Shown here piece after piece: positions 1 to 9,094 of a stretch of DNA of 47,271 bases. Position numbers and translations under genes: made by a program. Position 1 is the first letter of the stretch, and the number at the start of each line of letters is the position of its first letter. The DNA comes from Mycobacterium colombiense (lineage in GTDB: Bacteria; Actinomycetota; Actinomycetes; Mycobacteriales; Mycobacteriaceae): assembly GCF_001672755.1 (NCBI RefSeq), contig NZ_LZKI01000120.1, positions 1 through 47,271 of the forward strand. Direction: 5' to 3'. The notes under the pieces are model-generated. The model worked only from the letters and a program-made list of their open reading frames with translations. It did no database searches and had not been told where the DNA came from.

Positions 1-1037
1 TTGGTGTGGTACAGCGCGAGCGGATTGCCGTGGTCGAAGATCGCCAAGTAGTGGTGGGCATGTCGGGCCAGGCGGATGACGTCGGACATGGGTAGCAGGG
101 TGCCACCCCCGGTGAGGCCTTTGCCGGTTGTCGATTCGAGCTCGGCCAGTGTGGTGGTGACGACGATCGAGGCCGGTAACCCGTTGTGCTGACCGAGCTC
201 TCCCGAGGCCAAAATCGCGCGCAGCGCGGCGTTGAGACCGTCGTGGTTGCGCTGGGCGGCACTGCGGGTGTCGCGGTGCATCGCTTCTTCTGAGGGGGCC
301 CCGTCCACGACCGGCGTGTCATCGTCGGGATTGGCCATGCCCGGGGCGGCGAGTTTGGCCAGCACTGCCTCCCAGCTGGCGCGCGCCTCTGGCGTCAGCC
401 ATCCACTCAGTCGCGACATGCCGTCGGCCTCCTGGTTGCCGAGCACGAGCCCACGCATCCGCGCCCGGTCCGCATCGGTGTAGCTGCCATCGGGATTGAG
501 GCAATCCATCAAGCGGCGGGCCAGCTTGGCGAATTGGTCGGGCCGAAACTCGGCGGCCTTGCTCGCCAGATGCTTTTCGGCGTGCAGACAGGTCTCGAGG
601 TCGACGGACTCGGGCAACTGATGGAAAAACCGCCGGATCACCGCCACATGATCGGCCCCGATCACCCCGCCCCGCTGGGCCGCCGCTGTCGCGGGCAACA
701 CCGGCGCCAACGGCTCTCCGGTCAACGCCCGACGCTGCCCCAGATCGGCCGCCTCGGCGATGCGCCGTCCGGCCTCGGCCCGGGTGATGTGCAGCCGATC
801 GGCCAGCGCCCAGGACAACTTGCCACCCAACTCGGTCGGATCCGATTGCGCGGCCACCTGATTGATCAACTGGTGGCTGGGCACCTGAAGGCGACGCGTC
901 AGCGTTTCGAGACGTTCTAATTTCCGCAACCGCTCGGGGGTGGTCAATGCATCGAACGACAACGCGCAGACCCGGTCCATGCCGTCATCGAGGGCATCGA
1001 ACACCGCATCGATGTCGTGCCGCGTACTCGAAAACAT
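1..1037 (-). CDS. 13E12-repeat family protein (DUF222), 3' part cut by window edge
   Basis: The frame is open from an ATG at 1037 to the window edge, giving 345 residues. The protein begins [20 protein letters not shown] and contains [58 protein letters not shown] and [20 protein letters not shown], all typical of the mycobacterial REP13E12/DUF222 family. Family members usually carry a C-terminal HNH nuclease domain, which would lie outside this window. By gene order it matches M. tuberculosis Rv1128c. These genes are repeated in mycobacterial genomes and are thought to be remnants or parts of a mobile repeat. A LexA-type box overlaps the start codon, so DNA-damage induction is likely. The biochemical role is unknown. 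Confidence 0.9.
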   Translation of the reverse strand, partial: MFSSTRHDIDAVFDALDDGMDRVCALSFDALTTPERLRKLERLETLTRRLQVPSHQLINQVAAQSDPTELGGKLSWALADRLHITRAEAGRRIAEAADLGQRRALTGEPLAPVLPATAAAQRGGVIGADHVAVIRRFFHQLPESVDLETCLHAEKHLASKAAEFRPDQFAKLARRLMDCLNPDGSYTDADRARMRGLVLGNQEADGMSRLSGWLTPEARASWEAVLAKLAAPGMANPDDDTPVVDGAPSEEAMHRDTRSAAQRNHDGLNAALRAILASGELGQHNGLPASIVVTTTLAELESTTGKGLTGGGTLLPMSDVIRLARHAHHYLAIFDHGNPLALYHT

Positions 1038-1043
1038 GTTCGA
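1028..1043 (-). promoter_or_regulatory. LexA (SOS) box overlapping the 13E12 start codon
   Basis: On the minus strand the sequence reads TCGAACATGTTTTCGA. This matches the mycobacterial SOS box TCGAAC-N4-GTTCGA at every position but one (T for G). The ATG of the 13E12 gene lies inside the N4 spacer. Several M. tuberculosis 13E12 genes are known LexA targets, so the site is credible. LexA bound here would cover the translation start, which implies a very short leader or a leaderless mRNA. Confidence 0.75.
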
Positions 1044-1115
1044 ATACTATGACGGCGCACCGACAAGAAACGCCTCGGTGGAACCACTGAAACAAAAGTG
1101 GCACAAGTGATTTGG

Positions 1116-2483
1116 CTACGCGACGACGGCGGCGGTCCCGACCTCTGTCACCTCGGCCGCGGCGCGCTCGCCGGAGCGGATCGCTCCATCGATCCACCCG
1201 CACATGACGGCCGAGCTTTCGGTGCCGGCCCAATGGATCCGGCCGCAGGGCTCGCGCAGGGTGTAGCCGAATTCGGTCAGCACGCCGGTGGGGGCGTGGC
1301 CGATCATTCCGCCACCGGAGTAGCGGTCCACCGTCCAGTTCTGTTCGTGGACCTCCAGCGGCGCTTTGGCCTTGCTGCCGAACCGGTCGACGAGTTCGTT
1401 GATGACCACCGTTTGGCGCTCGGCCTCATCAAGGCTTGTCAGCCGGCGAGCCGCGGGCCCTTCGGTGATAACGCACATGATTCCCGGGTCCGCGGTGTCC
1501 GTGCAGGCGTCGATGGTCAGGGTGGCCGGGGACCCCGGGGCTGCGGACTGGCCGGAGAGTCCGTCGGCGCGCCAGAACGGCTCGTCGTAAATGAGCGAGG
1601 TCTTGATGACCGCGCCGCTCGGCATGCGCTGGTGCAGAAACGCCCGGTCCACCGGGAGCATCGGCTCATACAGGATCGAGGTGGCGATCGCCAGCGGGAT
1701 CGCGACGATGACGCGGCGCGCCCGCACCGTCACGTCGGCCGCGGTGATGGTCACACCGTCGCCATCCTGGCTGATCTGCCGGACCGGCTGCGAAAGATGG
1801 AGCGCGTCACCCAGTTCGGCCACCATCGGACGGTGCAGCGCCCCCATCCCGCCGACCGGGCGGGCGTCTTGCGAGCCGCCCTTGCCCGATATCGCGAAGG
1901 TGAGTCCGCCCGCGGAGGCCGTCTGCAGCAGCCCCCAGAGCAACGACGTCTCGGAGGCTGCCGAGGTGTAGAGGCCGGCGAAGGCCATGTCCAGCATCTC
2001 GGCGGCATCCTTGGACATCGAATTCTTCTCGATCCATTGCCCGATGCTGATGCGGTCCCACTCCTGGGCCTTCTTCGCCTTCCATGGGGCCTCGCGGGGA
2101 ATGGCTTTGCACATCTTCTCGATGGCGGCCAAACCAAGCCCGAGGTTGGCGACGGCCCACGGGCTCACGGTCCACGGGATGGTGCCGCCGTAGCGGTGTT
2201 TCTTGCCGCCGACGATCATCATGGCGTCGCCGTCGTTGTGCTGCTTGTACTCCGGCACGCCGAACTCGTTCATCAGCGCATAGATTCGGTCCTGGCCCGG
2301 CCCGATCCACGCGCCGCCGCGGTCGATCCATGTCCCGTCGGGTCGGGTCTCGGTGAAGGTGCGGCCACCGACCCGATCACGGGCCTCCAGCAAGGCCACC
2401 GAATGGCCCGCCTGTTTGAGCCGCAACGCGGCCGTCAAACCCGCGAATCCCGCTCCGACCACGCAATAATCGACCTCAGACAC
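1116..2483 (-). CDS. aofH: Flavin monoamine oxidase family protein (AofH-like)
   Basis: This 455-residue protein would oxidise an amine substrate to an aldehyde with release of H2O2. The N-terminus has the FAD dinucleotide motif GAGFAGLTAALRLKQAG, followed by the acidic ribose-binding residue in LLEARDRVGGRT and the GGAWIGP segment. The C-terminal FAD motif is GRIHWAGTESSAVMCGWIDG, then AIRSGERAA. The covalent-FAD cysteine of human MAO (SGGCYT context) appears replaced: here the segment reads YSGGGMIGHAPTG, so FAD is probably non-covalent. The GTG at 2483 is preferred because GAGGAG lies about 8 bases upstream; a GTG at 2507 would add eight residues. It resembles M. tuberculosis Rv3170, although the location differs. 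Confidence 0.85.
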   Translation of the reverse strand: MSEVDYCVVGAGFAGLTAALRLKQAGHSVALLEARDRVGGRTFTETRPDGTWIDRGGAWIGPGQDRIYALMNEFGVPEYKQHNDGDAMMIVGGKKHRYGGTIPWTVSPWAVANLGLGLAAIEKMCKAIPREAPWKAKKAQEWDRISIGQWIEKNSMSKDAAEMLDMAFAGLYTSAASETSLLWGLLQTASAGGLTFAISGKGGSQDARPVGGMGALHRPMVAELGDALHLSQPVRQISQDGDGVTITAADVTVRARRVIVAIPLAIATSILYEPMLPVDRAFLHQRMPSGAVIKTSLIYDEPFWRADGLSGQSAAPGSPATLTIDACTDTADPGIMCVITEGPAARRLTSLDEAERQTVVINELVDRFGSKAKAPLEVHEQNWTVDRYSGGGMIGHAPTGVLTEFGYTLREPCGRIHWAGTESSAVMCGWIDGAIRSGERAAAEVTEVGTAAVVA

Positions 2484-2641
2484 GGCTGGCTCCTCAACCT
2501 CGCCCACCCCAGCAGCAAACTACACCGGGCGGATGCCCGCGGTGACCGGTTATCTCAGATTTCCGCGGGAGTTCCCGGGAACGGCCGCCCGGCGGGTGGT
2601 GACGAAGGCGCGTCGGTTGGCTGAATATGTTGGGGCACAGG

Positions 2642-2863
2642 CTAATCGGATGACGAAGGCCCGCCGTACTGCCACACCAGGGCATGGGGTCCGGTGATCG
2701 TCGGGTTGCACCACATCGGTCTGTCGTTGACGTCCTGGGTGATCGAGTGCAACACCGTGCACTCGTCACCGGGCATCGGCGGATCGGCACGGCCTTCGGC
2801 GGCCGGCGTGATCGCGGAGACGACGGTAACTGTTATCCATGCGAGGGACCAAGGCCTGCTCAT
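2642..2863 (-). CDS. Small secreted mycobacterial protein
   Basis: This 73-residue protein starts MSRPWSLAWITVTVVSAITP, a basic residue followed by a hydrophobic segment and then AAEGRADPP, which fits a Sec signal peptide cleaved near ADPP. The mature part has two cysteines (DECTVL and MWCNPT), which could form one disulfide bond, and ends with ALVWQYGGPSSSD. The ATG at 2863 has a good Shine-Dalgarno, AGGGGGA, about eight bases upstream. A longer frame running back to 3127 would overlap the next gene and break the signal peptide, so it is rejected. The function is unknown. Small secreted proteins with the WQYGGP ending are common in mycobacteria. Confidence 0.75.
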   Translation of the reverse strand: MSRPWSLAWITVTVVSAITPAAEGRADPPMPGDECTVLHSITQDVNDRPMWCNPTITGPHALVWQYGGPSSSD

Positions 2864-2925
2864 GATGAAAATCCCCCTAAACGCACGCCGACCCGCCTTC
2901 AACGGTATCGGCGCGAAAGGCGCAG

Positions 2926-2971
2926 GCAAAGGTTTCTTGCCCAAGGTTGCAAAGGTTTCTTGCCCAAGGTT
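2926..2971. repeat. Perfect 23 bp tandem duplication in a divergent promoter region
   Basis: A 23-base unit beginning GCAAAGGTTTCTTGCCCAAG occurs at 2926-2948 and again at 2949-2971 without a mismatch. Each copy contains the short palindrome CTTG-CC-CAAG (2936-2945 and 2959-2968). The repeat lies between the divergent genes at 2863 (minus) and 3012 (plus). It may be a paired operator about two helix turns apart or a simple replication duplication. Confidence 0.9.
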
Positions 2972-2984
2972 GTAGTACGCAGCC

Positions 2985-3000
2985 CTAGAACAGGTTCTAG
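2985..3000. promoter_or_regulatory. KstR-type operator (perfect palindrome)
   Basis: CTAGAACAGGTTCTAG is a perfect 7+7 bp inverted repeat with a 2 bp centre. Its core, at 2986-2999, fits the published KstR consensus TNNAACNNGTTNNA at every fixed base. It ends 11 bases before the ATG at 3012. KstR is the TetR-family repressor of mycobacterial cholesterol catabolism. Control by KstR of the downstream DUF3556 gene is inferred from this match. Confidence 0.7.
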
Positions 3001-3011
3001 TCTGTGGAACC

Positions 3012-4763
3012 ATGGGATTTCTGAAGCCCGAGCTGCCGCAGCTCGACATGGCCGAATGGAACAAGGGCACCCGTAGCGAAAAGATCCGGCCGATGGCCAA
3101 GCACTGGGCCGAGGTGGGCTTCGGCACGCCGGTCGTGCTGCATCTGTTCTATGTCGTCAAAATCCTGCTCTACATCCTCGGCGCGTGGCTGTTCGCGTCG
3201 GCCACCGACGGCCTCGGCGGCTTCACGCGCGTCGCGTCGTGGTGGTCGGAGCCCATCGTGTTCGAGAAGGTGGTTCTCTACACGATGCTCTTCGAGGTGA
3301 TCGGGCTGGGTTGCGGCTTCGGCCCTTTGAACAACCGGTTCTTCCCACCGATGGGCTCGATCCTGTATTGGATGCGCTTCGGCACCATCCGGCTGCCACC
3401 CTGGCCCGATCGGGTCCCGCTCACCAAGGGCACCAAGCGCAAACCGGTCGACGTCGCGCTGTACGCGCTGTTCCTTCTGGTGACGTTGGCCGCGCTGTTC
3501 GCCGACGGCACCGGACCGATACCCGAATTGGGCACCAAGATCGGGCTGCTGCCCGCGTGGAAGATCGTGCTGATACTGGTGCTGCTGGCGGTGGTCAGCC
3601 TGCGCGACAAGGTGATCTTCCTGGCCGCGCGCGGCGAGGTGTACGCGACCATGGCGGTGACGTTCCTGTTCGCCGCGCCCGACATGATCGTCGGGTCCAA
3701 GGTGGTGTTCCTGGTGATCTGGATGGGCGCAGCCACATCCAAGCTCAACAAACACTTTCCGTTCGTCATCTCCACGATGATGTCCAATAACCCGCTGGTG
3801 CGGCCCCGCTGGCTGAAACGTCGCTTCTTCGAAAGCTTCCCGGATGATCTGCGGCCGGGACGGCTGTCGCGGTGGATCGCGCACCTCAGCACCGCCATCG
3901 AGATGCTGGTGCCGTTACCGCTGTTCTTCTGTCACGGCGGCTGGCCCCTCACGATCGCGGCCATCGCGATGGTCTGCTTCCACCTGGGGATCCTGGTATC
4001 GATCCCGATGGGCGTGCCGCTGGAGTGGAACGTCTTCATGATCTTCGGTGTGTTGTCGTTGTTCGTCGCGCACACCCACATCGGGCTCCGCGACCTGCGG
4101 CACCCGGTGGTGGTGGCGGTCCTGTTCGTCGTCGTCGCGGGAATCGTCGTGTTGGGCAACATGTTTCCGCGCAAGATCTCGTTCCTGCCCGGGATGCGTT
4201 ACTACGCAGGCAACTGGGACACCACGCTGTGGTGCATCAAGCCCTCGGCCAGCGACAAGATCGGCAGGGGCATCGTGGCGATCGCCAGCATGCCGCAGGC
4301 CCAGCTGGAGCGCTTCTATGGCAGCCCCGAGGCGGCGCAGATCCCCATCTACATGGGATATGCGTTCCGCGGCTTCAACACTCACGGACGCGCGCTGTTC
4401 ACGCTGGCGCACCGCGCCATGGCGGGGCAGAACGAGGACGACTACGTCATCACCGACGGCGAGCGGATCTGCAGCACCGCGATCGGCTGGAACTTCGGCG
4501 ACGGCCACATGCACAATGAGCAACTGATCGCCGCGCTGCAGGAGCGCTGCCACTTCGAACCGGGCGAGGTCCGCGTGGTTCTGCTCGACGCACAACCGAT
4601 CCACAAGCAGACCCAGGAGTACCGGTTGGTCGACGCGGCGACGGGTGAATTCGAGCGCGGCCTCGTCCGGGTCGCCGACATGGTGGTCCGCCAACCGTGG
4701 GCCGACGACGTTCCGGTGCAACTGCTCTCGGACGAGTCGCCGTCGACCGCCACGCCAGAGTGA
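3012..4763 (+). CDS. DUF3556 multi-pass membrane protein
   Basis: This 583-residue protein starts MGFLKPELPQLDMAEWNKGT and has several hydrophobic segments, for example around VVLHLFYVVKILLYILGAWL, the WKIVLILVLLAVVSL stretch, MAVTFLFAAPDMIVGSKVVF, VPLPLFFCHGGWPLTIAAIA and PVVVAVLFVVVAGIVVLGNM. The C-terminal third is hydrophilic. It matches M. tuberculosis Rv1132 in length, character and position next to metE. The biochemical activity is unknown. A perfect KstR-type operator immediately upstream suggests a link with sterol or lipid metabolism. It converges with metE across a shared hairpin terminator. Confidence 0.85.
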   Translation: MGFLKPELPQLDMAEWNKGTRSEKIRPMAKHWAEVGFGTPVVLHLFYVVKILLYILGAWLFASATDGLGGFTRVASWWSEPIVFEKVVLYTMLFEVIGLGCGFGPLNNRFFPPMGSILYWMRFGTIRLPPWPDRVPLTKGTKRKPVDVALYALFLLVTLAALFADGTGPIPELGTKIGLLPAWKIVLILVLLAVVSLRDKVIFLAARGEVYATMAVTFLFAAPDMIVGSKVVFLVIWMGAATSKLNKHFPFVISTMMSNNPLVRPRWLKRRFFESFPDDLRPGRLSRWIAHLSTAIEMLVPLPLFFCHGGWPLTIAAIAMVCFHLGILVSIPMGVPLEWNVFMIFGVLSLFVAHTHIGLRDLRHPVVVAVLFVVVAGIVVLGNMFPRKISFLPGMRYYAGNWDTTLWCIKPSASDKIGRGIVAIASMPQAQLERFYGSPEAAQIPIYMGYAFRGFNTHGRALFTLAHRAMAGQNEDDYVITDGERICSTAIGWNFGDGHMHNEQLIAALQERCHFEPGEVRVVLLDAQPIHKQTQEYRLVDAATGEFERGLVRVADMVVRQPWADDVPVQLLSDESPSTATPE

Positions 4764-4768
4764 GGGCG

Positions 4769-4804
4769 AAGGCCGAGCGCCACGCTAGCGCGACGCTCGG
4801 CCTT
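4769..4804. terminator. Bidirectional intrinsic terminator between DUF3556 gene and metE
   Basis: AAGGCCGAGCG (4769-4779) pairs perfectly with CGCTCGGCCTT (4794-4804) around a 14-base loop that itself contains CGCTAGCG. The hairpin starts 5 bases after the upstream stop and ends 9 bases before the metE stop, so it can serve both convergent genes. There is no long U tract, as is usual in mycobacteria. Confidence 0.8.
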
Positions 4805-4813
4805 GGCTGAGGG

Positions 4814-7093
4814 CTACACGCCGGCCCGGACCTCCTGGGCGGCGGCGACCATGTTCCTCAGCGACGCGTTGACCTCGTCGGTGTTGCGGGTTTTCAGTCC
4901 GCAGTCGGGGTTCACCCACAGCCGCTCAGCCGGCACGGCCCGCAGCGCCGCGCGCAGTGACTCGGCCATCTCGTTCGTGCTCGGCACCCGCGGCGAGTGG
5001 ATGTCGTAGACACCCGGGCCCACGCTGTTGGAGAAGCCGATCGAGTTCAGGTCGTCCAGCACCTCCATGTGTGAGCGTGCCGCCTCGATGGACGTCACGT
5101 CGGCGTCCAGGTCGGCGATGGCCCCGATCACCTCACCGAATTCCGAGTAGCACAGGTGAGTGTGGATCTGGGTGGAGTCCGCGACGCCGGAGGTGGCCAA
5201 CCGGAAAGACCCTACGGCCCAACGCAAGTAGTCCTCCTGGTCGGCCCGACGCAGCGGCAGCAGCTCCCGCAGCGCGGGCTCGTCGACCTGGATCACCGCG
5301 ATGCCCGCCGCCTGCAGATCCACGGTCTCGTCGCGGATGGCCAGCGCCACCTGGTTGGCGGTGTCGGCCAGCGGCTGGTCGTCGCGGACGAACGACCACG
5401 CCAGGATCGTCACCGGACCGGTCAGCATGCCCTTGACCGGCTTGTCGGTCAGCGACTGCGCATACTTGGCCCACTCCACCGTCATCGGATGTTGCCGGAT
5501 CACGTCGCCGAAGAGCACCGGAGGGCGCACGCAGCGGCTGCCGTAGGACTGCACCCAGCCGTTCCTGGTGGCGAAGAAGCCGTCCAGCTGCTCGGCGAAG
5601 TACTGCACCATGTCGTTGCGCTCCGGCTCGCCGTGCACCAGCACGTCGATCCCGAGGCTCTCCTGCAACTTGATGACGTCCGCGATCTCCTGCTTCATCC
5701 GCCTCTGGTACTCGGCCTCGTCGATCTCGCCGGCGACCAGCGCGGCGCGCGCCTTGCGGATCTCGACGGTCTGCGGGAAGGAGCCGATGGTGGTGGTCGG
5801 CAGTGGCGGCAGGTGCAGCCGCGCCTCCTGGCTGGTGCGGCGCTGGGCGGCGTCGCCCCGGTGCGTACCCGACGCGACGATCGAGTCGATGCGCGCCCGG
5901 ATCCGGTCGTTGTGCAGGCGCGCGTCACTCTGGCGCGACGCCACCGCGGCGTTGGATGCGGCGATCTCGTCGGCGACAGCGTCGCGGCCGTCGTTGAGTG
6001 CCCGGGCCAGCGTCACCACCTCGGCGACCTTCTCCTGCCCGAACGCCAGCCAGCTGCGCAGCGCGTCGTCCAGGCCCGTCTCGGGCTCCAGCGAGTACGG
6101 CACGTGCAGCGTCGAGCAGGACGTCGAGACCACCACGTGGGCCGCCGAGCCCCGCAGGGCCGCCAGCTTGCCCAGGGCCGACTCCAGGTCGGTGCGCCAG
6201 ATGTTGCGCCCGTCCACCACACCGGCGACCAGCGTCTTGCCGGCCAGCTCGGGCACCGCCGCCACCGCCGTGTCGGCCCCGTAGACCAGGTCGACACCGA
6301 TCGCCTCCACCGGCGTGCGGGCCAGCCCGGCCAGGGAGGCGCCGGGGTCACCGAAGTAGGTGGCGACGTAGATGGCCGGCCGGTTGCTCACCGAACCCAG
6401 CTTGTTGTAGACCGCCTCGGCCAGCGCCGGCGCGTCGGGGGAGATGTCGGTGACCAGCGCGGGCTCGTCGAACTGGACCCACTGCGCGCCTCCAACAGAC
6501 GAGTCGGCGAGCAGCGACAGCAGCTCCGAGTAAATCGGGATCAGCTCCTGGAGCCGCTCGATCGGCGCTCCACCACCGTCGACGCCCTTGCTCAGCAGCA
6601 GGAACGTGACCGGCCCGATGACCACCGGACGGGCCGGAATCCCAAGATCTCGTGCCTCTTTCAACTCCGAGAGCACCTTGTCCGGGTTCAGCGAAAACGT
6701 GGTCTCGGGCCCGATCTCCGGAACGATGTAGTGGTAGTTGGTGTCGAACCACTTGGTCATCTCCAGCGGCGCGACGTCGGAGTTGCCGCGCGCCGCGGCG
6801 AAATAGCGGTCGAGGTCGTCGGCCACCTGCGCGGCCCGCGCCGGCAATGCGCCGAGCATGACCGCGGTGTCGAGCATCTGGTCGTAGTAGGAGAAGGTGT
6901 TCACCGGCACCGAGTCCAGGCCGGCATCGACGAGGCCCTTCCAGGTGTCGTGCCGCAGCGCGGCGGCGACCTTTTCCAGATCGGCTCGGCTGGTGCGTCC
7001 GGCCCAGTAGCCCTCGGTGGCGCGCTTGAGTTCGCGCTTGGGCCCGATGCGTGGCGAGCCGACAACCGTTGCGGTGAATGCTTGAGGGGTCAC
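4814..7093 (-). CDS. metE: 5-methyltetrahydropteroyltriglutamate-homocysteine methyltransferase (B12-independent methionine synthase)
   Basis: MetE transfers the methyl group of 5-methyltetrahydropteroyl-triglutamate directly to homocysteine to form methionine, in the cytoplasm. The 759-residue length is normal. The N-terminal barrel begins with [19 protein letters not shown]. The catalytic C-terminal barrel begins near [15 protein letters not shown] and contains the zinc-ligand motif HTHLCYSEF (His646 and Cys648), then the distal cysteine in [11 protein letters not shown]. The GTG at 7093 gives the family's MT(P/Q) beginning. A cobalamin riboswitch upstream on the same strand should shut the gene off when B12 is plentiful and MetH can work. 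The gene corresponds to Rv1133c. Confidence 0.97.
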   Translation of the reverse strand: MTPQAFTATVVGSPRIGPKRELKRATEGYWAGRTSRADLEKVAAALRHDTWKGLVDAGLDSVPVNTFSYYDQMLDTAVMLGALPARAAQVADDLDRYFAAARGNSDVAPLEMTKWFDTNYHYIVPEIGPETTFSLNPDKVLSELKEARDLGIPARPVVIGPVTFLLLSKGVDGGGAPIERLQELIPIYSELLSLLADSSVGGAQWVQFDEPALVTDISPDAPALAEAVYNKLGSVSNRPAIYVATYFGDPGASLAGLARTPVEAIGVDLVYGADTAVAAVPELAGKTLVAGVVDGRNIWRTDLESALGKLAALRGSAAHVVVSTSCSTLHVPYSLEPETGLDDALRSWLAFGQEKVAEVVTLARALNDGRDAVADEIAASNAAVASRQSDARLHNDRIRARIDSIVASGTHRGDAAQRRTSQEARLHLPPLPTTTIGSFPQTVEIRKARAALVAGEIDEAEYQRRMKQEIADVIKLQESLGIDVLVHGEPERNDMVQYFAEQLDGFFATRNGWVQSYGSRCVRPPVLFGDVIRQHPMTVEWAKYAQSLTDKPVKGMLTGPVTILAWSFVRDDQPLADTANQVALAIRDETVDLQAAGIAVIQVDEPALRELLPLRRADQEDYLRWAVGSFRLATSGVADSTQIHTHLCYSEFGEVIGAIADLDADVTSIEAARSHMEVLDDLNSIGFSNSVGPGVYDIHSPRVPSTNEMAESLRAALRAVPAERLWVNPDCGLKTRNTDEVNASLRNMVAAAQEVRAGV

Positions 7094-7234
7094 GAGATTC
7101 GTCCTTCAGTCGGCGTGGTGGTCACCGCCGGCGGACGTGCAGCCGATCCGTCAGCGGTGCGTACCCAGGTACCGACCGCAACGGCTGCAGCCTAACGCCC
7201 ATTCCTCGAGGCGATGAGCCGCCGGACGCGGCGC

Positions 7235-7430
7235 GCCCGGCACAGCTGGCAGGTCTCCGGACTCGCAGGCGCGCACCGTGTGGTGCTCCTAGTGGCCGTC
7301 GCTTCCCAGTCGTAGTGACCAGTGCTTGCCAAAAACTCTGACGGCGGTCGTTCCTGCATACCGTTGCGGGACAGTCCCGGATTCTCACCGGGTTCCCTCT
7401 CGCGAAGCGTTACTAACGTTGCCTCGCTCG
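7235..7430 (-). promoter_or_regulatory. Cobalamin (B12) riboswitch controlling metE
   Basis: On the minus strand the leader contains the conserved element GGGAACCCGGTGAGAATCC, then GGGACTGTCCCGCAACGG. Further downstream lies GAGTCCGGAGACCTGCCAG, the 3' signature of the AdoCbl riboswitch. The order and spacing are those of the class. About 140 bases of leader separate it from the metE start. The outer boundaries are approximate. Confidence 0.93.
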
Positions 7431-7483
7431 ATGCCCGCGCCGCGGTTGCGGCGCAAGCAGACCAGCTGCGAGGAGCAGTTTAG

Positions 7484-8125
7484 TCAGATCGCCAATGCTT
7501 CGGCGATCGGGATATCGCCGTTGTTGAATTCGATGGTTCGCCGGATGGTCGAATCGTCGGCCAGCGCGGCGGCCGCGACGAGCGCGACGTCGGCGCGGGA
7601 TACCTCTCCCTTTCCCTTCGCGAGGACGATTTTGCCGGTCGCCGGTTCCAGCGTGAGCCGTCCGGGACCCAGCACCGTCCAGTCCAGGTCGCTGTCCCGC
7701 AGGTGGGTGTCGGCGGCGGCCTTCGCCTCCGCATAGGCGAAGAATGGATCATCCTGCGGCACACCATGATCCGGACCCGCGCCGAAATAGGACACCATCA
7801 CGAACCGCTTGACGCCCGCCTGTGCGGCGGCGTCGATCACCCGGATCGCCGCGTCGCGGTCGACGGCATAGGTCCGGTCCGGATTGCCACCGCCCGCCCC
7901 GGCCGAGAAGACGACCGCGTCGTGCCCGGTCACCAGGTCGGCCAGCGCGTCGGTGTCGAGCCGCTCGATGTCGGCCACCACCGGCTCGGCGCCGGTGGCA
8001 GCGACATCGTCGGATTGGTCGGGATTGCGGAAGACCGAGCTCACCCGGTCGCCGCGCTGGGTCAGATCGCGAGCCAGCTGAAGTGCGACCTTGCCGTGTC
8101 CGCCGAAGACGATGATGCGTGCCAT
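7484..8125 (-). CDS. NAD(P)-binding protein, atypical SDR (NmrA/YwnB type)
   Basis: This 213-residue protein starts MARIIVFGGHGKVALQLARD, with the GGHGKVA version of the glycine-rich nucleotide loop. VVFSAGAGGG ends beta-strand 4 and FVMVSYFGA follows. There is no obvious Tyr-x3-Lys catalytic pair. This is typical of atypical short-chain dehydrogenases that act as NAD(P)H sensors or quinone/flavin reductases. It lies 29 bases downstream of the SDR at 8155-8997 on the same strand and may be co-transcribed with it. The substrate is not predictable. Confidence 0.8.
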   Translation of the reverse strand: MARIIVFGGHGKVALQLARDLTQRGDRVSSVFRNPDQSDDVAATGAEPVVADIERLDTDALADLVTGHDAVVFSAGAGGGNPDRTYAVDRDAAIRVIDAAAQAGVKRFVMVSYFGAGPDHGVPQDDPFFAYAEAKAAADTHLRDSDLDWTVLGPGRLTLEPATGKIVLAKGKGEVSRADVALVAAAALADDSTIRRTIEFNNGDIPIAEALAI

Positions 8126-8154
8126 GCCCCCGACGGTAGCGCCACGGCGACCCG

Positions 8155-8997
8155 CTAGAGCCTCACCTTGCCCATGATGATGTCGATGATCGGCTTGCCG
8201 GGCGCGTAGGCGCCCGTCATCGAGGCCATGGTGTGTCCGGAGTCCACCAGCAGCGTGATCCCGCTGACGCCGCAGGCCGCCTCGCTGTTGAGGAAGGTCA
8301 TCACATCGCCCATCTGCTCGGGAGTGTGCACCTTCGAGCCGGTCTCATCGCGGTAGTCCTGGGCGAAGGACAGCCACAGGTCCGCGTTGGCCTGGGCCAG
8401 CGGGGTGTCCGTCGGGCCCGGGCAGATCGCGTTGATCCGAATGCCTTTCTTCGCCAGCGGATAGCCCTGGGTCGCCACGTAGGTGTTGATCACCTTCTTG
8501 CTGGTGCCGTAGTGGTTGATGCCTTCGGACTCGTGCGCCTGGCACCAGGCCTCGGCCGCCGCGAAGTCCGGCGTGGCGAGGAATTCCAGCATCAGATCCA
8601 AGTCGTTCTCCCAGCCCATGCCGGCGACCGAAGAGATGAAGCAGATCGCCGCGCCGTTCGGCAGCTGGTTCTTCTCCAGCAGCCGGTCAATCAGATGGCG
8701 GTGGCCGATGAAGTTGATCTTCATCAGGTCGATCGTGCCGTCGGCGACGCCGGCGGCGGAGAACACCGCGTGGATGGGGCCCTCGATCTGCTCGAGGGCG
8801 GAATCGATGGACGCGGGGTCGCGCAGGTCCACCTGGACGGACTGGGCGACCTTGTAGTCCACCGGCGCGTAGTCCATCACGATGACTTCGGCACCCAGCT
8901 CGGCCGCTGACTTGGCCGCCGCGGCGCCCATGCCAGTCGCGCCACCAACAACGAGAGCGCGCTTGCCGTCGTAGCGCAACCGATCGACAATGGTCAT
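8155..8997 (-). CDS. Short-chain dehydrogenase/reductase (SDR)
   Basis: This 280-residue classical SDR starts MTIVDRLRYDGKRALVVGGA, with the nucleotide-binding loop GGATGMGAA. CFISSVAGMG and the YGTSKK motif (active-site Tyr and Lys) follow, and AICPGPTDTPL gives the PG motif. An insertion before the Tyr (MLEFLATPDFAAAEAWCQAH) is typical of the 3-alpha-hydroxysteroid dehydrogenase type found in actinobacteria. The ATG at 8997 follows AGAAGGGGA. The promoter at 9043-9071 carries the block-specific operator, so this gene probably belongs to the double-TetR regulon. The substrate is probably a hydroxylated lipid or alicyclic alcohol; this is inferred from context. Confidence 0.85.
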   Translation of the reverse strand: MTIVDRLRYDGKRALVVGGATGMGAAAAKSAAELGAEVIVMDYAPVDYKVAQSVQVDLRDPASIDSALEQIEGPIHAVFSAAGVADGTIDLMKINFIGHRHLIDRLLEKNQLPNGAAICFISSVAGMGWENDLDLMLEFLATPDFAAAEAWCQAHESEGINHYGTSKKVINTYVATQGYPLAKKGIRINAICPGPTDTPLAQANADLWLSFAQDYRDETGSKVHTPEQMGDVMTFLNSEAACGVSGITLLVDSGHTMASMTGAYAPGKPIIDIIMGKVRL

Positions 8998-9042
8998 GGA
9001 AATCCCCTTCTCGGATAATGCCAACGCGGTTCTAACTGCTCA

Positions 9043-9071
9043 ACTGTATGGGTAACAGTTATTTGGTTCAA
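9043..9071 (-). promoter_or_regulatory. SDR promoter with operator S1
   Basis: On the minus strand, TTGAAC (9066-9071) and TACAGT (9043-9048) are separated by exactly 17 bases. The operator AACCAAATAACTGTTA lies inside this interval and fits the block consensus RACCWAATATYTGTTC. The site would regulate the SDR that starts at 8997. Confidence 0.65.
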
Positions 9072-9094
9072 TACCGGGGCGGCTTAAATGAGGT

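Noticed and set aside
1098..2624. 508-residue plus-strand frame opposite the amine oxidase
   Set aside because: It is a GC-rich shadow: no domain can be recognised, while the minus strand encodes a complete flavoprotein.
2694..2975. Plus-strand 93-residue frame over the small secreted protein
   Set aside because: It has no domain or Shine-Dalgarno and crosses the tandem repeat; the opposite frame has a signal peptide and RBS.
5156..7195. 679-residue plus-strand frame opposite metE
   Set aside because: It is a shadow of the metE codon pattern; metE has all its catalytic motifs on the other strand.
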